Assembly: GCA_019454045.1 (NCBI GenBank)
Contig: SKCR01015044.1
Coordinates: 23,841-87,840 of the forward strand
Reading direction: 5' to 3'
DNA length: 64,000 bases
DNA from: Zanthoxylum bungeanum
Lineage: Eukaryota; Streptophyta; Magnoliopsida; Sapindales; Rutaceae
Shown here one piece after another: positions 1 to 13,007 of the stretch (its first letter is position 1; each line of letters begins with the position of its first letter). A program made the position numbers and the translations under genes. The notes beneath the pieces are model-generated. The model was not told the DNA's origin, ran no database searches, and was given only the letters and a program-made list of their open reading frames with translations.

Positions 1-408
1 CCGGACGACACCGCATGCGCCAACACGCGCCAGCAAGTGAGGAAGCTTCGCGGACACGCGCTACACGCGCGTCTGGAGCTTGAAGATGATCCGCGTGGCC
101 GCAACGTCAGCGCCACGTCACGCCCAGTCAGCGCCACGTCATCGTCCAGTCAGCAGACACGTCAGCAGTCCGGTCCCACCTTGCCACGTCAGCAGCATGG
201 TAAATTTCATTTAGCCCCTTGAAGTTTTGAAATTTACAATTTTACCCCAGAACTTTTAGGAATTTACAAATCAGCCTCTGTGTCGGATTTAGACCAACGA
301 AGTGTCTATTCCACCATTTTCGACCGTTCCGGACGCAACAGTGACCTCAGATTTGTGAAATTCAGCCCCGATTTTAGTGTATCTTCATTTTAAACTTTAA
401 AACTTAAA

Positions 409-3400
409 ATGGAAATGGAAGATTCCCATTCTGGTGCAATGATTAAACTTGCTGCAACTAATTACTCCCTCTGAAGAACTCATATGATAGATTTCTTGCA
501 TTGTAAAGATTGTTTTGATGTCATCGGGTTGAAGGGAGTGAAACCAGAGTCTGTTAAGGAGTATGACTGGAATAAACTCAACAACATAACTTTGGGTCAG
601 ATTAGGCAGTGGATCGGCCATAATGTCTTCCACCATGTAGCACAAGACACATATGCTTATGAAATGTGGAGGAAATTGGAAGACATGTTGCAGGCCAAAA
701 CAGCTCGGAATAAAGCCTTAATCATGAGGCGTTTGGTGAACTTGAAGCTGCGGAGTGGAACTTCCGTCGCAGAACACACCAACGAGTTTCAAAGCTTGGT
801 GAACCAATTGTCTGCAGTAGACATGCAACTGGTAGACGAAGTTCAAGCCCTCTTGCTACTCAGTTCTCTTCCTGATAGCTGGGAGACTCCGGTGGTTACT
901 CTCAGCAACTCAGCTCCAGGAGGCAAACTTACCATGCCTATGGTAAATGATGCCCTGTCAAATGAATAAGCTAGAAGAAAAGACGTGAGCTCAGATCAAA
1001 CAGAAGCCCTTGTCTCAGAGCAACGAGGAAGACAACAAGAGAAACATCAAGGTGGGAGGAGAGGCAGAAGCAAAAGCAGAGGCAGATCCAAGGACGGGAA
1101 AAAGACATACAAATGCTTCCACTGTGGCATAGAAGACCACTTAAAAAAAATTACCGGAAACTGCAACGGGAGCAGAGGCAAGGCAATAACCAGCCGAAAA
1201 AGAATGACGCAGAGACACTAGTAGTTACTACGGTAGATGTAGCTATATGCTCCGGCCAGGAAGAAGCATGCATTCACACCAAACTCAGGATGTCGAGTGG
1301 GTGGTAGATACTGCAGCATCTTACCACGTCACTCCTCACATGGATTTCTTCACAACATACAAAGCAGAAGACTTTGGAGCAGTGAAGATGAGGAATACCA
1401 GTTCTTCTCAGATGGATAGGAATTGGTGAAATACAGTTGCGGACAAATACATGGTTATAATAACCCTGAAGGAGGTCAGACATGTTCCAGAACTTCGGCT
1501 CAACTTACTCTCGGGGGTAGCCCTTGACAAACAGGGCTATGCTAGCCACTTCAGCAATGACACTTGGAGGATGATAAAATGTGCATGGTCATCGCCCGAG
1601 GACACATCTGTGGAACGTTATACAAGACTCATGTGAAAATTTGTGCAGAAAGCCTCAATGTAGCTGAACAAGAGGCTTCTCAGAATCTGTGGCACCAGAA
1701 ACTCGGTCACATGAGTGAAAAAAGGGTTGTCTACCTTGACAAAGAAGGATCTGATCACTATCTCCAAAAATGCTGCTATGGATCATTGCAATCACTGTCT
1801 ATTAGGTAAGCAACACATAGTCTCTTTCAATTTCTCTTCTACAAAGAAATCATAGTTACTCAGTCTGGTGTACTCTGATGTATGTGGTCCCTTGGAGGTA
1901 AACTCACTAGGCAATAACAAATATTTTTCTCTCTTTTTATTGATGATGCTTCTCGAAAAGTTTGGATGTATTTTCTGAAATCAAAGGATCAGGTCCTGGA
2001 CTATTTCAAATTGTTCCATGCCATGGTCGAGCGTGAAACAAGGAAGAAACTGAAGTGCCTTCGCACAGACAATGAAGGCGAATACACTTCCATGGAGTTC
2101 GATGCCTACTGCGGAAGCCATGACATTTGACATGAGAGACTGTTCCACACACCCCACAACACAATGGTGTCGCTGAAAGGATGAACCGCACCATTATGGA
2201 GAAAGTCAGAAGCATGATCAGTATGGCTAAACTGCCAAAGCCATTCTGGGGATAAGCTGTTCGTGTCGCCTGCTACCTGATCAACATATCACCATCTGTA
2301 CTGTTGAATTTCGAGATTCCGGAAAAAGTGTGGTCTGGTAAGAATCTTTCATATTCTCACCTCAAAATATTTGGATGTTTAGCATTTGCACATGTATCCA
2401 AGGAGCTCAGGCAGAAGCTCGATGCAAGGACTACTCCGTGCATCTTCATAGGCTATGGAGACGAGGAATTTGGATACAGGCTATGGGACCCTAAGGAAAG
2501 AAAGGTCATCAGAAGTAGGGATGTAGTGTTTCTTGAAGACCAAACAATAGAAGACATTGAAAAGCCAAGATACCTTCTAAAACCAGTGCCGACAATGCTG
2601 ATGCAAATCCAGACACAACCCCAGCACCAACACAGTGGCCACAAATGATGATAGTGTGCAAGATATACCAGATGCAGAACCAGATGAGGAATGAGGTGTT
2701 GAGCAGGGGGAGCTGCAGCCTGCTCCATCAGAGGCTTCAGGATCATTTACAGATCCGGATGACAACAACAGCCAGAACCTCCAATACGAAGATCTGAGCG
2801 AGGGCGGATTCCATCAGCCAGATACTCAGGATCAAAATACATTATGCTTACTGACGATGGGGAGCCAGAAACCTTCAATGAAGCGGTATCTCATAAGGAC
2901 AAAGACAAATGGCTGCACGCAATGCAGGATGAGATGAAATCTCTGCAGAAAAACAACACTTATGAGATAATCAAGCTCCCACATGGAATGAAGACACATG
3001 AAGAACAAATGGGTGTTCAAGCTCAAGAAAGATGGATGCGGGAAAATGGTGAAACACAAAGCTCGGCTAGTGATCAAAGGATTCCTATAGAAAAAAGGGA
3101 ATTGACTTTGATGAGATCTTTTCACCAGTGGTAAAAATGGCTTCAATCCGAGTCATCCTAGGATTGGTAGCCAGATTGAACTTGGAGCTTGAACAGATGG
3201 ATGTCAAAACAACATTTCTTCATGGTGATCTGAATGAAGAAATCTACATGGAGCAGCCAGAAGGATTCAATGTTTCAGGTAAAGAAAACTTTGTTTGTAA
3301 GCTGAAAAAGAGCTTGTACGAGCTCAAGCAAGCACCGAGGCAGTGGTACAAGAAGTTCGACTCATTCATGGTGGGTCAAGGCTACAAAAGAACTGTAGCA

Positions 3401-4372
3401 GATCAGTGTGTATACATTCATAGGTTTCCAGATGGAAATTTCGTTGCTCTTCTACTGTATGTAGATGACATGTTGATTATTGGACAAGAAGCAGCGAAGA
3501 TCAGCCAGCTGAAGAAGGAACTCTCCAAGGCTTTCGACATGAAAGACTTAGGACCAGCTCAACAGATTTTGGGAATGGAGATTGTTCGTGACAGACAAAA
3601 CAAGAAGTTGTGGCTTTTTCGGAAAGGTATATTGAACGGGTAATCAGAAGGTTTGATATACAGAAAGCCAAACCAGTCAGCGTTCCGCTAGCGCACCATT
3701 TCAAACTGAACAAGTGTTTGTGCCCCTCATCCAACAAAGAGATAGATGGAATGTCAGCAATATCATATTCTTCAGCTGTTGGAAGCCTTATGTATGCAAT
3801 GATATATACCAGGCCAGATATTGCACATGCAGTGGGTGTAGTGAGCCGTTTTCTCTCTAACCCTGGAAAGCAACATTGAGAGGCAGTCAAATGGATTCTC
3901 AGGTACCTCAAGGGTACAACGAAGTTTCGTTTGTGTTACGGGGGAGCTGATCCGATCTTGGAAGGCTATACAGATTCAGATATGGCGGGAGATCTTGATG
4001 GTAGGAAATCTACATCAGGATTCATCTACACTTTTGCAGGGGGAGCTGTGTCATGGCAGTCAAGATTGCAGAGGTGTATTGCATTATCCACAACAGAGGC
4101 TGAGTACATTGCCATAGCTGAGGCAGGAAAAGAAATGTTGTGGCTAAAACGGTTTCTCCAAGAATTAGGGATCAAGCAAACAGAATACAAGATACATTGT
4201 GACGAAACATATTGATATTCGCTATCACTGGATAATCGAGGTAATGAATCAACCACTGCTGAGACTAGTCAAGATCCATACAGATGAGAATCCAACCGAC
4301 ATGTTAACGAAAGTAGTTACTCGAGACAAGCTAGAGCTGTGCAGAGACATAGCCGGGATAGCTGTCAGATGA
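409..4372 (+). pseudogene. Copia gag-pol polyprotein, degenerate
   Basis: A likely ATG at 409 is followed by an in-frame TGA near 473, where the relative at 48056 keeps a tryptophan codon. The gag domain spans about 484-969. The CCHC knuckle near 1110-1170 (CFHCGIEDH) is damaged by a frameshift. The protease has the DTAAS active-site form near 1308. A broken integrase runs from about 1680 to 2560. The reverse transcriptase is best preserved at 3128-3643, with DVKTTFLHG and the YVDD catalytic box. RNase H follows at 3931-4215 (YTDSDMAGD, STTEAEY). The frame ends at TGA 4370-4372, just before the purine tract. At least six frame breaks are visible, so no functional polyprotein is possible. Confidence 0.88.
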
Positions 4373-4405
4373 CGATTGATTCAGATGCAGCTGGAGGGGG
4401 AGATT

Positions 4406-4721
4406 TGTGAAGTCCAGCTAGCAGCATGAACAAAGTCATGCATGCATCCAACGCCGAAAGTTTGATGGAGATGGAGTTGTGCCTCCAGCTTGCTGCCAAC
4501 AAGTGCCAAAACCCTGTGGCACTGTAGCACACGGTTTTGGCACTATAAAAAGAGCCCCATAGCCTTAGTTTCAGTATCCCAGAGAGTGTTGTAAACAAAG
4601 AGAGAAGGAGAGGTTTTTTGATAAGTTTCATGAGTGTAAATTTGTATCTATTCTTGTAAAGTAATAGAAGTTATTCGGTTTTTCCTCAAATCTTCTCTAA
4701 AGTGATCGGTGAATCACAACA
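4406..4721 (+). repeat. 3' LTR of copia-1
   Basis: The LTR runs from TGTGAAGTCC to ATCACAACA, 316 bp with TG...CA ends. A TATA box (CACTATAAAA) lies at 4541-4550. The last part (GTGATCGGTGAATCACAACA) matches the LTR ends of the element at 44835-49036, but the first half does not. The two are therefore sister families with diverged U3 regions. Confidence 0.85.
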
Positions 4722-4810
4722 ATTTTTTCGTTTTGAATCGCAATCGAGTTCGAGACAGGATGTGACAGACTTAGTTTAACCAAACACCCCTATTTTTCCG
4801 AACCTTATAG

Positions 4811-5510
4811 AAAGGAATTCAACCTTTGAAGATGAGACAAATTCGGAAGGAATTTTCCCCACCAACTGATCATAGGCTAGACTGATATGAATAAGGTTTG
4901 AGCCAATTAAGTTGTTTTTAAGAGCTAGTGCATCCGATCTTCGCAAACTACCATTTCCTAAAGGGACTTCATGTGTGAAGGCAAGCTATTGTTTTAGAGA
5001 TTAGCTGTTTAAGAAAGCCAAATCTCCAATGCGAGGTGATATGAAGCCTGCAAGTTTAAGGGTGTGCAGGTCTATTATTGTGACTCTTTTGGTGTGATTT
5101 TAGGAATTTAAACTAAAATAATATATGTGAAAAACTAACAATCATTCAAATAAAAATAGATGATTTACTTAGTTCATCTAAAAATGGACAACTTCTAAGG
5201 AGTTGTTGTGTTGTTTTTTTTTTTTTTTACTATATGAGAAGAAAATAATAAAAAAGAGTTACAAATTATATCAAACCTTAAAAAAGCAAAACACACACAT
5301 GTATGTGAATAATAAATAAATCTCTCAAAATATCCAACAAAATTTTCCAATAAACCACCAAACAAAATGAATCGGGTTCGAACCGGATCATGCAATACAT
5401 ATATAACATGGTGGCTACTTCTAGATGTAATGCCACTAGCAAAAGTTGGGTGGATTCATTCCAAGAGACTAAAACATCAAAACACTCGATCGAGTGTTCT
5501 TGGAATTAAT
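4811..5510 (-). pseudogene. Receptor-kinase relic, LRR part (RLK-D)
   Basis: The segment around 4811-5092 is alignable by eye to the early LRR region of the intact minus-strand receptor kinases; for example the stretch near 4850 (GGAATTTTCCCCACCAACTG) closely matches 44550-44570. The segment 5411-5505 matches the N-terminal cap region (compare 16036-16125), with the cysteine-tryptophan cap still recognisable. Frameshifts and substitutions abolish the reading frame. The kinase part is missing and would have lain where copia-1 now sits. A copia element at 5511-10478 interrupts the relic, which resumes at 10484. It is the most decayed member of the receptor-kinase tandem cluster. Confidence 0.72.
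5093..5410. repeat. About 320-bp insertion inside the RLK relic
   Basis: Homology to the receptor-kinase coding region stops at TTTTGGTGT (near 5092) and resumes at GGTGGCTAC (near 5408). The intervening AT-rich sequence with a long T run is absent from the intact paralogues. Short GGTG-type flanks may be a decayed target duplication. The element type is unknown. Confidence 0.45.
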
Positions 5511-5711
5511 TGATAAGATTCCATAATCAAGATAATTGAAGGGAGAAAATCAAGGAATATCTTTTTTGAATCATTTGTAATTATATCTTTTATCTAGTAG
5601 TTAATCTCTTTCCTATTTCAAATTTCAATCATTGTGTATTTATAGTACTAAATGTCATTGTAAATAATAAGAGAAAATATTCTTCTTCAACTTGTCCTCT
5701 TCAATTCAGCA
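5511..5711 (+). repeat. 5' LTR of copia-2
   Basis: 201 bp from TGATAAGATT to ATTCAGCA. It pairs with 10273-10478. The primer-binding site begins at the next base. Confidence 0.95.
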
Positions 5712-5724
5712 TGGTATCAGAGCC
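5712..5724 (+). other. Primer-binding site of copia-2
   Basis: TGGTATCAGAGCC directly abuts the 5' LTR. It is the standard plant copia site complementary to the initiator methionine tRNA 3' end. Confidence 0.93.
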
Positions 5725-5776
5725 CAGATCTCTTCTCTAATTTTTTTTTTTTCCACAATCTCCAACCTCCGTTCCA

Positions 5777-8700
5777 ATGGCCTCCGACGGTACCCAAAAT
5801 GTCATCCCCAACACCCAAGAACCTACAAAACCTTTGATCATAGTTGCCATCCACAACTCAATCAAACTCACTTCAACAAATTATCTCTCCTGGAAAACCC
5901 AAATTGAAGCCATTCTCATCGGCTACGATTTACAAAAACACATTGATGAAAATCATCAAACCCCACAACGCACCGTCACCACCAATAATGTCACTTCACC
6001 AAATCCCGAATATCATACTTGGCTACGCCAAGACAAACTGATCTTTGCAGCTCTGGTCGGCACCCTATCACCATCGCTAGTCCCTCTCATCACCCAATCC
6101 ACCACCACCTATGAAGCCTGGCAAACACTAGCCAACACCTATGCCCGTCCATCTCGGGGTCACATCAAACAACTCAAAGATCATCTTAAACACATCACCA
6201 AAGGCCCCAAAACCATTACCGAATACATGCAATTCATCAAAACCACAGCCGATCAACTTGCCGCCCTTGGTAAACCTCTTGACCATGAAGATCTAATTGA
6301 AAAAGTACTTGACGGCCTTGACGATAACTATCAGTCCATCATCGACTCTGTCAATGGCCGTGATTCCACTATTCTCTTTGATGAACTCCATGAAAAACTC
6401 ATCAACAAGGAGCTATCTATCCGCAACAAGACCAGCTCCCTTTCCCACCCGGCTTCCGCACATCCCACCAATGTTCGCACCTACTACCGACCTCATCCTA
6501 ACAACACTGCCCAGACTGGTCGGTTTGCACCCACCACCAACCCCCAACTCCCCAGAAACTCTACCACAAACACCAGAACCGACCGACCTCCTCCTCGACC
6601 CTTTCTTGGTCGGTGCCAATGGTGCCGCAACCAAGGCCATGTGGTCTCTCAATGCCCTCTCTTCCGCCAAAACTTCCCAGGTGCGCAACCCCCAACCAGG
6701 CCGACCAACTCGCCCAGCCCTCGCCCGACCAATCCCTGGCAATATCAAGCAAATGTTACCACCCACCCTTCAACCAACCCTGCCTGGCTTCTCGACAGTG
6801 GAGCCTCACATCATGTCACTACTGATCTCAACAACCTCGCTCTCACCACCCTTATGACGGCACGGATGAAATAATGATTGGTGACGGCACTGCACTCCCC
6901 ATTTCCCACCATGGTTCTACCTCTCTTAATACTTTAACTCACTCCTTTACATTATCTAATGTGTTATATGTTCCCCATATGAAACGTAATCTCATCTCCA
7001 TTTCTCAATTTTGCAAGTCCAACAACACTTCCATTGAGTTCTTACCATCTTCTTTTCATGTGAAGGATCTTCGCACGGGGGCAATTCTGTTACAAGGTCG
7101 GACAACGATGGTGTATACGAATGGCCGACCTCCCCCACTCAGTCGCCTCCAATCGCCTTTTCAAGTGTCAGCACCTATGTACCTGAGTGGCATCATCGGC
7201 TCGGGCATCCCTCGTCGTCCATCTTTAAACGAATCCTGTCTTCATTTAATTCTGATGTTTCTATTTCCTCTCTATCAAATTTTCATTGTAATGCTTGCCA
7301 ATGCAATAAAAGTCACAAATTACCGTTCTCTTCCTCTACTCTCACTACATCTGCACCTCTTGAAGTTATATATACAGATTTATGGACTTCCCCGGTCTAC
7401 TCCTTCGATAACTTCAAAATACATAATCTTTATCGACCATTTCACCAAATACATATGGCTCTTTCCCATAAAACGAAAATCTGACACCCGTGATGTCTTT
7501 GTGCGCTTCAAGGCACTAGTCGAAAAATTCTTCCAACGCCCTATCATATCACTCTACTCTGACAAGTGGGGGGGAATACCAAGCTCTCTCTTCCTTCTTA
7601 ACATTCCATGGGGTCTCCCATCTCACTTCCCCTCCTCATACTCCTGAACACAATGGGTACTCTGAACGTCGTCATCGACATATCGTCGAGACATGTCTTT
7701 CTCTTCTTACTCACTCCTCCATGCCTCTCTCATATTGGCCATTTGCACTCTCCACTGCTGTCTATCTCATAAATCGCATGCCTACACCAACCTTAAACCA
7801 AAACTCTCCTTATCTCAAACTCTTCGGTCATTTACCGAACTACTCGAACTACGCTCAGTTTTGGCTGTCTCTGCTACCCTTGGCTCCGTCCTTACACATC
7901 TCACAAACTCGAGTCTCGGTCCTCTCCCTGTGTCTTCGTCGGATATTCTCTCACTCAGCGGGCTTATCTATGTCTCGAGCCGTCCACCAATCGGCTTTAC
8001 ACCTCTCGACATGTCCGCTTCGTTGAGACACTTTTTCCTTTTGCCACCTATCCTGTGTCCACTTCTCGTGCCACTCCTCACACCATATCTGAATGGTGTT
8101 CCATGACATTACCGGTACTGGAGTCACCCTTGCAGAATACCGACCCTGCACCCCACAAAAATTCCGCACCACTCAATCCCCATATCCAATCCAGGGCATC
8201 CTCATCTATTACCAATCAAACCAATCCTGGCCGACCACATACACGGCCTGAATTACCACACCTAGCCAATCACTCAAACATCAACCGACCCCATGTGCAT
8301 CCAAGTCAACCACCCCTCGCCGACAACCCACGGTCCAACCGACCTCATACAACCAGCCCGATCACAACCCAACCCAACTACACAGCCCACGACCCTCCAC
8401 CTGCTCAATCCCGACCACCAACGAACACCGACCACACCAACACATACCGACCACTAGACCACTCAACTACAACACCCGTGACCGACCCCAAACACCGACC
8501 CAACACATGAACACTCAACCACACCCACCGAGACCGACCACACTACCAACGAACACCTACATGAACCCTCAACTTCACCACCCATACCCAACCACCCAAT
8601 AACCGACCACCCCCATGCATCCTCCATCTCACCCCGTGTCATTGTCACACGTTCCAAAAACAACCTCCACAAACCAATACAAAAACTTAACCTCCACGCC

Positions 8701-10288
8701 CAGCTTCAGCAACCTAATCTAGAACCCAACACCATTACCCAAGCCCTCAAGGACCCTAAGTGGCGCCATGCTCTGTCAGAGGAGTACAATGCTCTTCTTC
8801 ATAATGGGACATGGGAACTAGTGCAACCCTGTCCCGACCAAAACCTGGTCGGCTGTAAGTGTAAGTGGATCTTTCGCACCAAATTTAATCCTAATGGTTC
8901 TATTGACAGGTACAAAGCTCGATTAGTTGCCAAGGGATTCCATCAAAGACCTGGAGTGGATTATTATGAAACCTTCAGTCCAGTCATCAAGCCGACCACA
9001 GTTCGGATTGTTCTCAGTCTTGCGGTTAGTCAAGGATGGTCTCTTCGACAACTTGACATCAACAATGCCTTTCTTCAAGGCACTCTCACTGAAGATGTTT
9101 ATATGTCACAACCTTCGGGCTTCATTGATCGGGATCACCCCAATCACGTCTGCAAACTTCGTAAAGCCATCTACGGCCTCAAACAAGCTCCTCGAGCATG
9201 GTACCATGAACTGCGTCAATTTCTTCTACAGTCCGGCTTCACCAACTCAATGGCCGACACCTCACTGTTCATCTTCACCAACGCCCAAACCACACTCTAT
9301 CTCCTAGTCTATGTCGACGACATCATCATAACTGGAAATGATGTTGCAACAGTCCGCCGATTCATAGACCAACTCTCTAAGCGCTTCTCACTCAAGGACC
9401 TTGGCCAACTTGCTTATTTCCTTGGGGTGGAGGTTACTAGCCACAACGATGATCTTTTCCTTAGTCAACGCAAGTACATTGCCGATCTGCTCACCAAAAC
9501 CCACATGATTACCGCCAAGCCAGCCTCAACTCCTCTGGCGACAACCCGACACTCACGTTACAATCTGGATCACCCTTACCTGATCCGACCGAGTACAGAA
9601 CTATTGTCGGGAGCCTCCAGTATCTCTCCCTCACTCGACCAGACATTGCTTATACTGTCAACAAACTTTCTCAGTTTATGCATCAACCGACCGATGAACA
9701 TTGGCATGCAGTCAAGCGTCTACTACGATATCTCTGTGGCACTCTGAACCATGGCATATTTCTCCGCCGAAACTCCCCTCTCTCACTCCATGCCTTTTCC
9801 GACGCTGATTGGGCTGGCAACAAGGACGACTTCACCTCCACTGGTGCTTACATAGTTTATCTGGGTCATAATCCTATTTCCTGGAGCTCCAAGAAACAAC
9901 GCTCTGTTGCACGCTCATCCACTGAGGCCGAGAGTACCGATCAGTGGCCTCCACTGCTGCCGAACTTAGATGGATTTGTGCTCTCCTTACTGAACTTGGT
10001 GTCACTCTCTCTCTCCAACCAGTAATCTACTGTGACAATGTTGGGGCAACCAATCTCTGCTCCAATCCTGTTTTCCACTCACGCATGAAACATGTCGCGC
10101 TTGACTACCACTTCATCCGAGAACAAGTTCAAAATGGTCTACTCCGGGTCTCCCACATCTCTGGAGCTGATCAACTAGCGGACGCTCTAACCAAACCGCT
10201 TGCTCGGTCTCCTTTCAATTCAATCAAGTCCAAGATCGGACTCTCTCCACGACCGTCCATCTTGCGGGGGCATGATAAGATTCCATAA
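5777..10288 (+). pseudogene. Copia gag-pol polyprotein of copia-2, frameshifted
   Basis: Gag starts at ATG 5777 and is open for 365 codons. It contains the copia-type N-terminal and gag domains, the CCHC knuckle (CQWCRNQGHVVSQC, near 6613) and the protease (WLLDSGASHHV, near 6782). A one-base loss near 6843 shifts the frame in the loop after the protease site, and reading resumes at 6874. The integrase region (about 7180-8050) is split over several frames (HHRLGHP in an alternate frame near 7190). Reverse transcriptase at 8821-9747 is well kept (YKARLVAKGF, DINNAFLQG, YVDD near 9313). RNase H spans 9678-10288 in two frames, and its stop lies inside the 3' LTR (TAA at 10286). The element is non-autonomous as it stands. 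Confidence 0.92.
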
Positions 10289-10478
10289 TCAAGATAATTG
10301 AAGGGAGAAGGAGAAAATCAAGGATATCTTTTTTGAATCCTTTGTAATTATATCTTTTATCTAGTAGTTAATCTCTTTCCTATTTCAAATTTCAATCATT
10401 GTGTATTTATAGTACTAAATGTCATTGTAAATAATAAGAGAAAATATTCTTCTTCAACTTGTCCTCTTCAATTCAGCA
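10273..10478 (+). repeat. 3' LTR of copia-2
   Basis: 206 bp from TGATAAGATT to ATTCAGCA. It is nearly identical to 5511-5711 apart from a GAGAAG insertion and two small changes. It is followed by TTAAT. Confidence 0.95.
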
Positions 10479-10483
10479 TTAAT

Positions 10484-10530
10484 TTCAAGGCAGGCTAGTT
10501 GGTCTGTCTCTCGTTCGCAGCAACTGCAGA
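10484..10530 (-). pseudogene. Receptor-kinase relic, N-terminal piece
   Basis: The stretch TCAAGGCAGGCTAGTTGGTC and the following bases match the start of the cap region of RLK-B (compare 49200-49235). It continues the relic that ends at 5505, which proves that copia-2 landed in a receptor-kinase copy. Homology fades by about 10530. Confidence 0.65.
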
Positions 10531-13007
10531 AAAGCTCAAGCTCTTACCCAAAGGAATTGGGGCGATTAAAGAAATCTCGAGGTTCAATAATAGACATATA
10601 TATCTTCACATTGCAGGGACGACATTCCAATTAAGGATTAGAAGCTACCAAATTAAACAAGCCTAATTAACTAGCACACTCACTCATAAGGTTGAACTAT
10701 TTAGGGTTGCCATTAATGTCCTTAATTCCTTCGCTTTCATCAACAAAGTTATAGGCTGTTTTCATGAAATTTCTACATATGTTATTTGCTTCTTTTGCAA
10801 ATGGCAGACATCTTTTTGTTTTTTCTCGCAGAGTAAATTATAAGATATTAATGTTAATAATGGCGATGTACGTGTCAGTCTTTTCTTTCTCTTTAAATAT
10901 TTTGTTTTCATTTTTTAATTGAAATAACAGAAGATAATAGAAGAAAAGAAAAAAATAATTAACAATATTTTTTCCAAAAAGAAAGTTTTTATCTTCTATA
11001 ATTTGAATCTGTTACCTCTTTACTTTCATAACAAGAGTTAAGTCAACTATAAATTATCCTTTAGAGATAGCATAATTAACAATATGATTTATGGCGTTTT
11101 ATGTTCACATGATCTTTAAAACTATTAAGGTCTTTATTTTATATAGCATTGATTATTTTATGAATCACAAAGAACAACAACGCTAGTTGCATCGATCTAA
11201 TTGAATACTCTCTCAGCAGCAATTTTTGCTTTTTAGAGTTTAAATTAATAAACTCAAAAATAAATTTTAAATTTTTAAAATTATATTGCCATTTTTTAAT
11301 ATTAAAAAACCAAAAAAATGGGTATTGAAATAGTATTCAGTGAGTAAAGCTATCAGTATTGAAAGAAATCAATTAGTCCTACACAACAAAAAAACCCCCC
11401 TTAAGTCATATTTAATCGGGGTCATGATCCTCTTTTAATCTTATTTTCCTTAATGAAAAATTATGAAAGATGAAGTTATGAGAGGATCTTAATCCGGTTT
11501 GATTTGAAGAAGGGGAGAGGAAAGTATATATGAAAGGAGGAGAAGCTTTTTTTTTTAAAAAAAAATTAATAATAATATTAAATAAATGATTTATTATTCA
11601 TAAATAATTTTCGTGAACATAAAAAATATCTTTTGTTGGAAAATAATAGGGAAATAAAGTAGAGACTAAACGAGAATAAAAATAACATTAAAATTACATC
11701 ATTTTCCGTTCTTTATTTTTTTAATTATCTTTTGAAACACAATCAAAATGACAAAACGATGTAATTTTGATTATATTTTTATTCCCTCTTTTTTATTATT
11801 CAAAATTACAACCAAACACAAACAATCCCAATCCACCCTATTTTCTTTTCCATTATTGCAACCAACCATCTTCTTAGAGTTTCAATCTTTTCAAATATTC
11901 ATTTGCTTTGCTTTCATCAACAAAGTTATGGGATGCTTTAATGAATTAGCTATATATGTCATTGCTTCTTTTGCTAATGGCAGGCATAATTTTGCTTTCC
12001 TGCAGAATAAATTATAATAATATTGATGATGGGATGATTTTAGGTTTTTAGTTTCTCAAAAAACTATTATTATAAAGCTTCTGCTTTCATTTATCAATAG
12101 TTAATGAACATGACTCAATTAACGAGTTTGAGTATTGGTCCCAAGACTTAGGGGCCACACCCACAATTTTTTTTTTTTACAAAGTAGAGAAAAACCAATC
12201 TTAAAATATTAATTAATTTTTTTATAATGTTTTAATTCTAAATTATTATCTAATAATTACTCATAATAATTTATAAAAAAAGCCTTAATATAAAACTCAA
12301 CATCCAAATCCATAAATAATCACCACAATTAATGTAATAACAATATTTCTTCATAAGTGAATAAATCTCACAAATACTATATACAATTCTTCTAAATATC
12401 AAACGACTGAATAGTAGGGCACATCTAAGCTAGAAACCTTCAATATACCGGATTAATGAAACTCCTCCAATAATTATAATATTGACAAGGAAAGGGGTGA
12501 GCTGTCAAGACAATAAATGGAACAATGAATACCAAGTAAAGAAAAAAAAACATTAGTTCCAAAAAAATATATATTTATATATTTCATGCATGTAGCTTTT
12601 CAAATGTAACAGAAATAAATTTTCAAAAACATAGTCAGACATGTATAAAAACAAAACTTTAGGATGAAAATATGTCACTTCATTAAACCATAATTCGAGA
12701 ACATTTTATAAAAAATAAATAAAAAATACACATACTTACCTGGGATCGAAAGCAATTTTTAACTGGCGGTTATCTCAATCACGTCCTAAAATTGAAGAAT
12801 GAACAAACTTATCAACAATTTGAAATTTAACTCAATTCGTTTCATATATAGCAAAGCTCTGAGACTTTAGCAAATGTTCAAAATAATCCAGGATTTCAAA
12901 ATCCATATATGAACTAATTGATAGCTGGTTTTGACAATTTTTATCCACTAGATCTAATAGATCAAATCTTAACAATGCAGACTAAACTCAATTTCACAGT
13001 TTTTCAC
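10531..13007. other. Gene-free AT-rich spacer with two copies of an RLK-upstream block
   Basis: No convincing gene is seen. Two blocks, about 10731-10852 and 11909-12025, resemble each other (both contain TTTCATCAACAAAGTTAT and a TTTTGC-AATGGCAG-CAT core). A third copy lies at about 22996-23130. They appear to be upstream sequence of receptor-kinase duplicates left by tandem duplication. The short frame at 11748-12017 overlaps one block and shows no recognisable domain. Confidence 0.55.

Larger units (their letters stand above)
1..4721 (+). mobile_element. Copia LTR retrotransposon, 5' end outside window (copia-1)
   Basis: The order gag, zinc knuckle, protease, integrase, reverse transcriptase, RNase H, purine tract, LTR on the plus strand defines a Ty1/copia element. 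The 5' LTR and primer-binding site lie left of the window, because base 1 already falls in the leader. The leader (1-408) is rich in CACGTCAGC-type repeats, and its counterpart is in the related minus-strand element at 44835-49036. A purine tract (GGAGGGGGAGA, about 4393-4403) precedes the 3' LTR. Coding is broken by many frameshifts and stops, so the element is dead. The lineage looks Tnt1/Tork-like from the protein motifs, which is inference from memory. Confidence 0.9.
5511..10478 (+). mobile_element. Complete copia LTR retrotransposon nested in RLK relic (copia-2)
   Basis: Both LTRs, a tRNA-Met-type primer-binding site, gag-pol and a purine tract (TTGCGGGGGCA, 10262-10272) are present. 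Five-base target duplications TTAAT flank it exactly (5506-5510 and 10479-10483). The LTRs differ by eye only by a 6-bp indel, a 1-bp indel and one substitution, so the insertion is fairly recent. The internal frame nevertheless carries several frameshifts. The host sequence on both sides is receptor-kinase relic, which dates this insertion after the relic's origin. Protein motifs resemble the RE1-type copia group. Confidence 0.95.

Noticed and set aside
6413..6857. Minus- and plus-strand shadow ORFs of up to 186 codons over the copia-2 gag
   Set aside because: They overlap the well-supported gag frame in C-rich sequence and have no recognisable domain.
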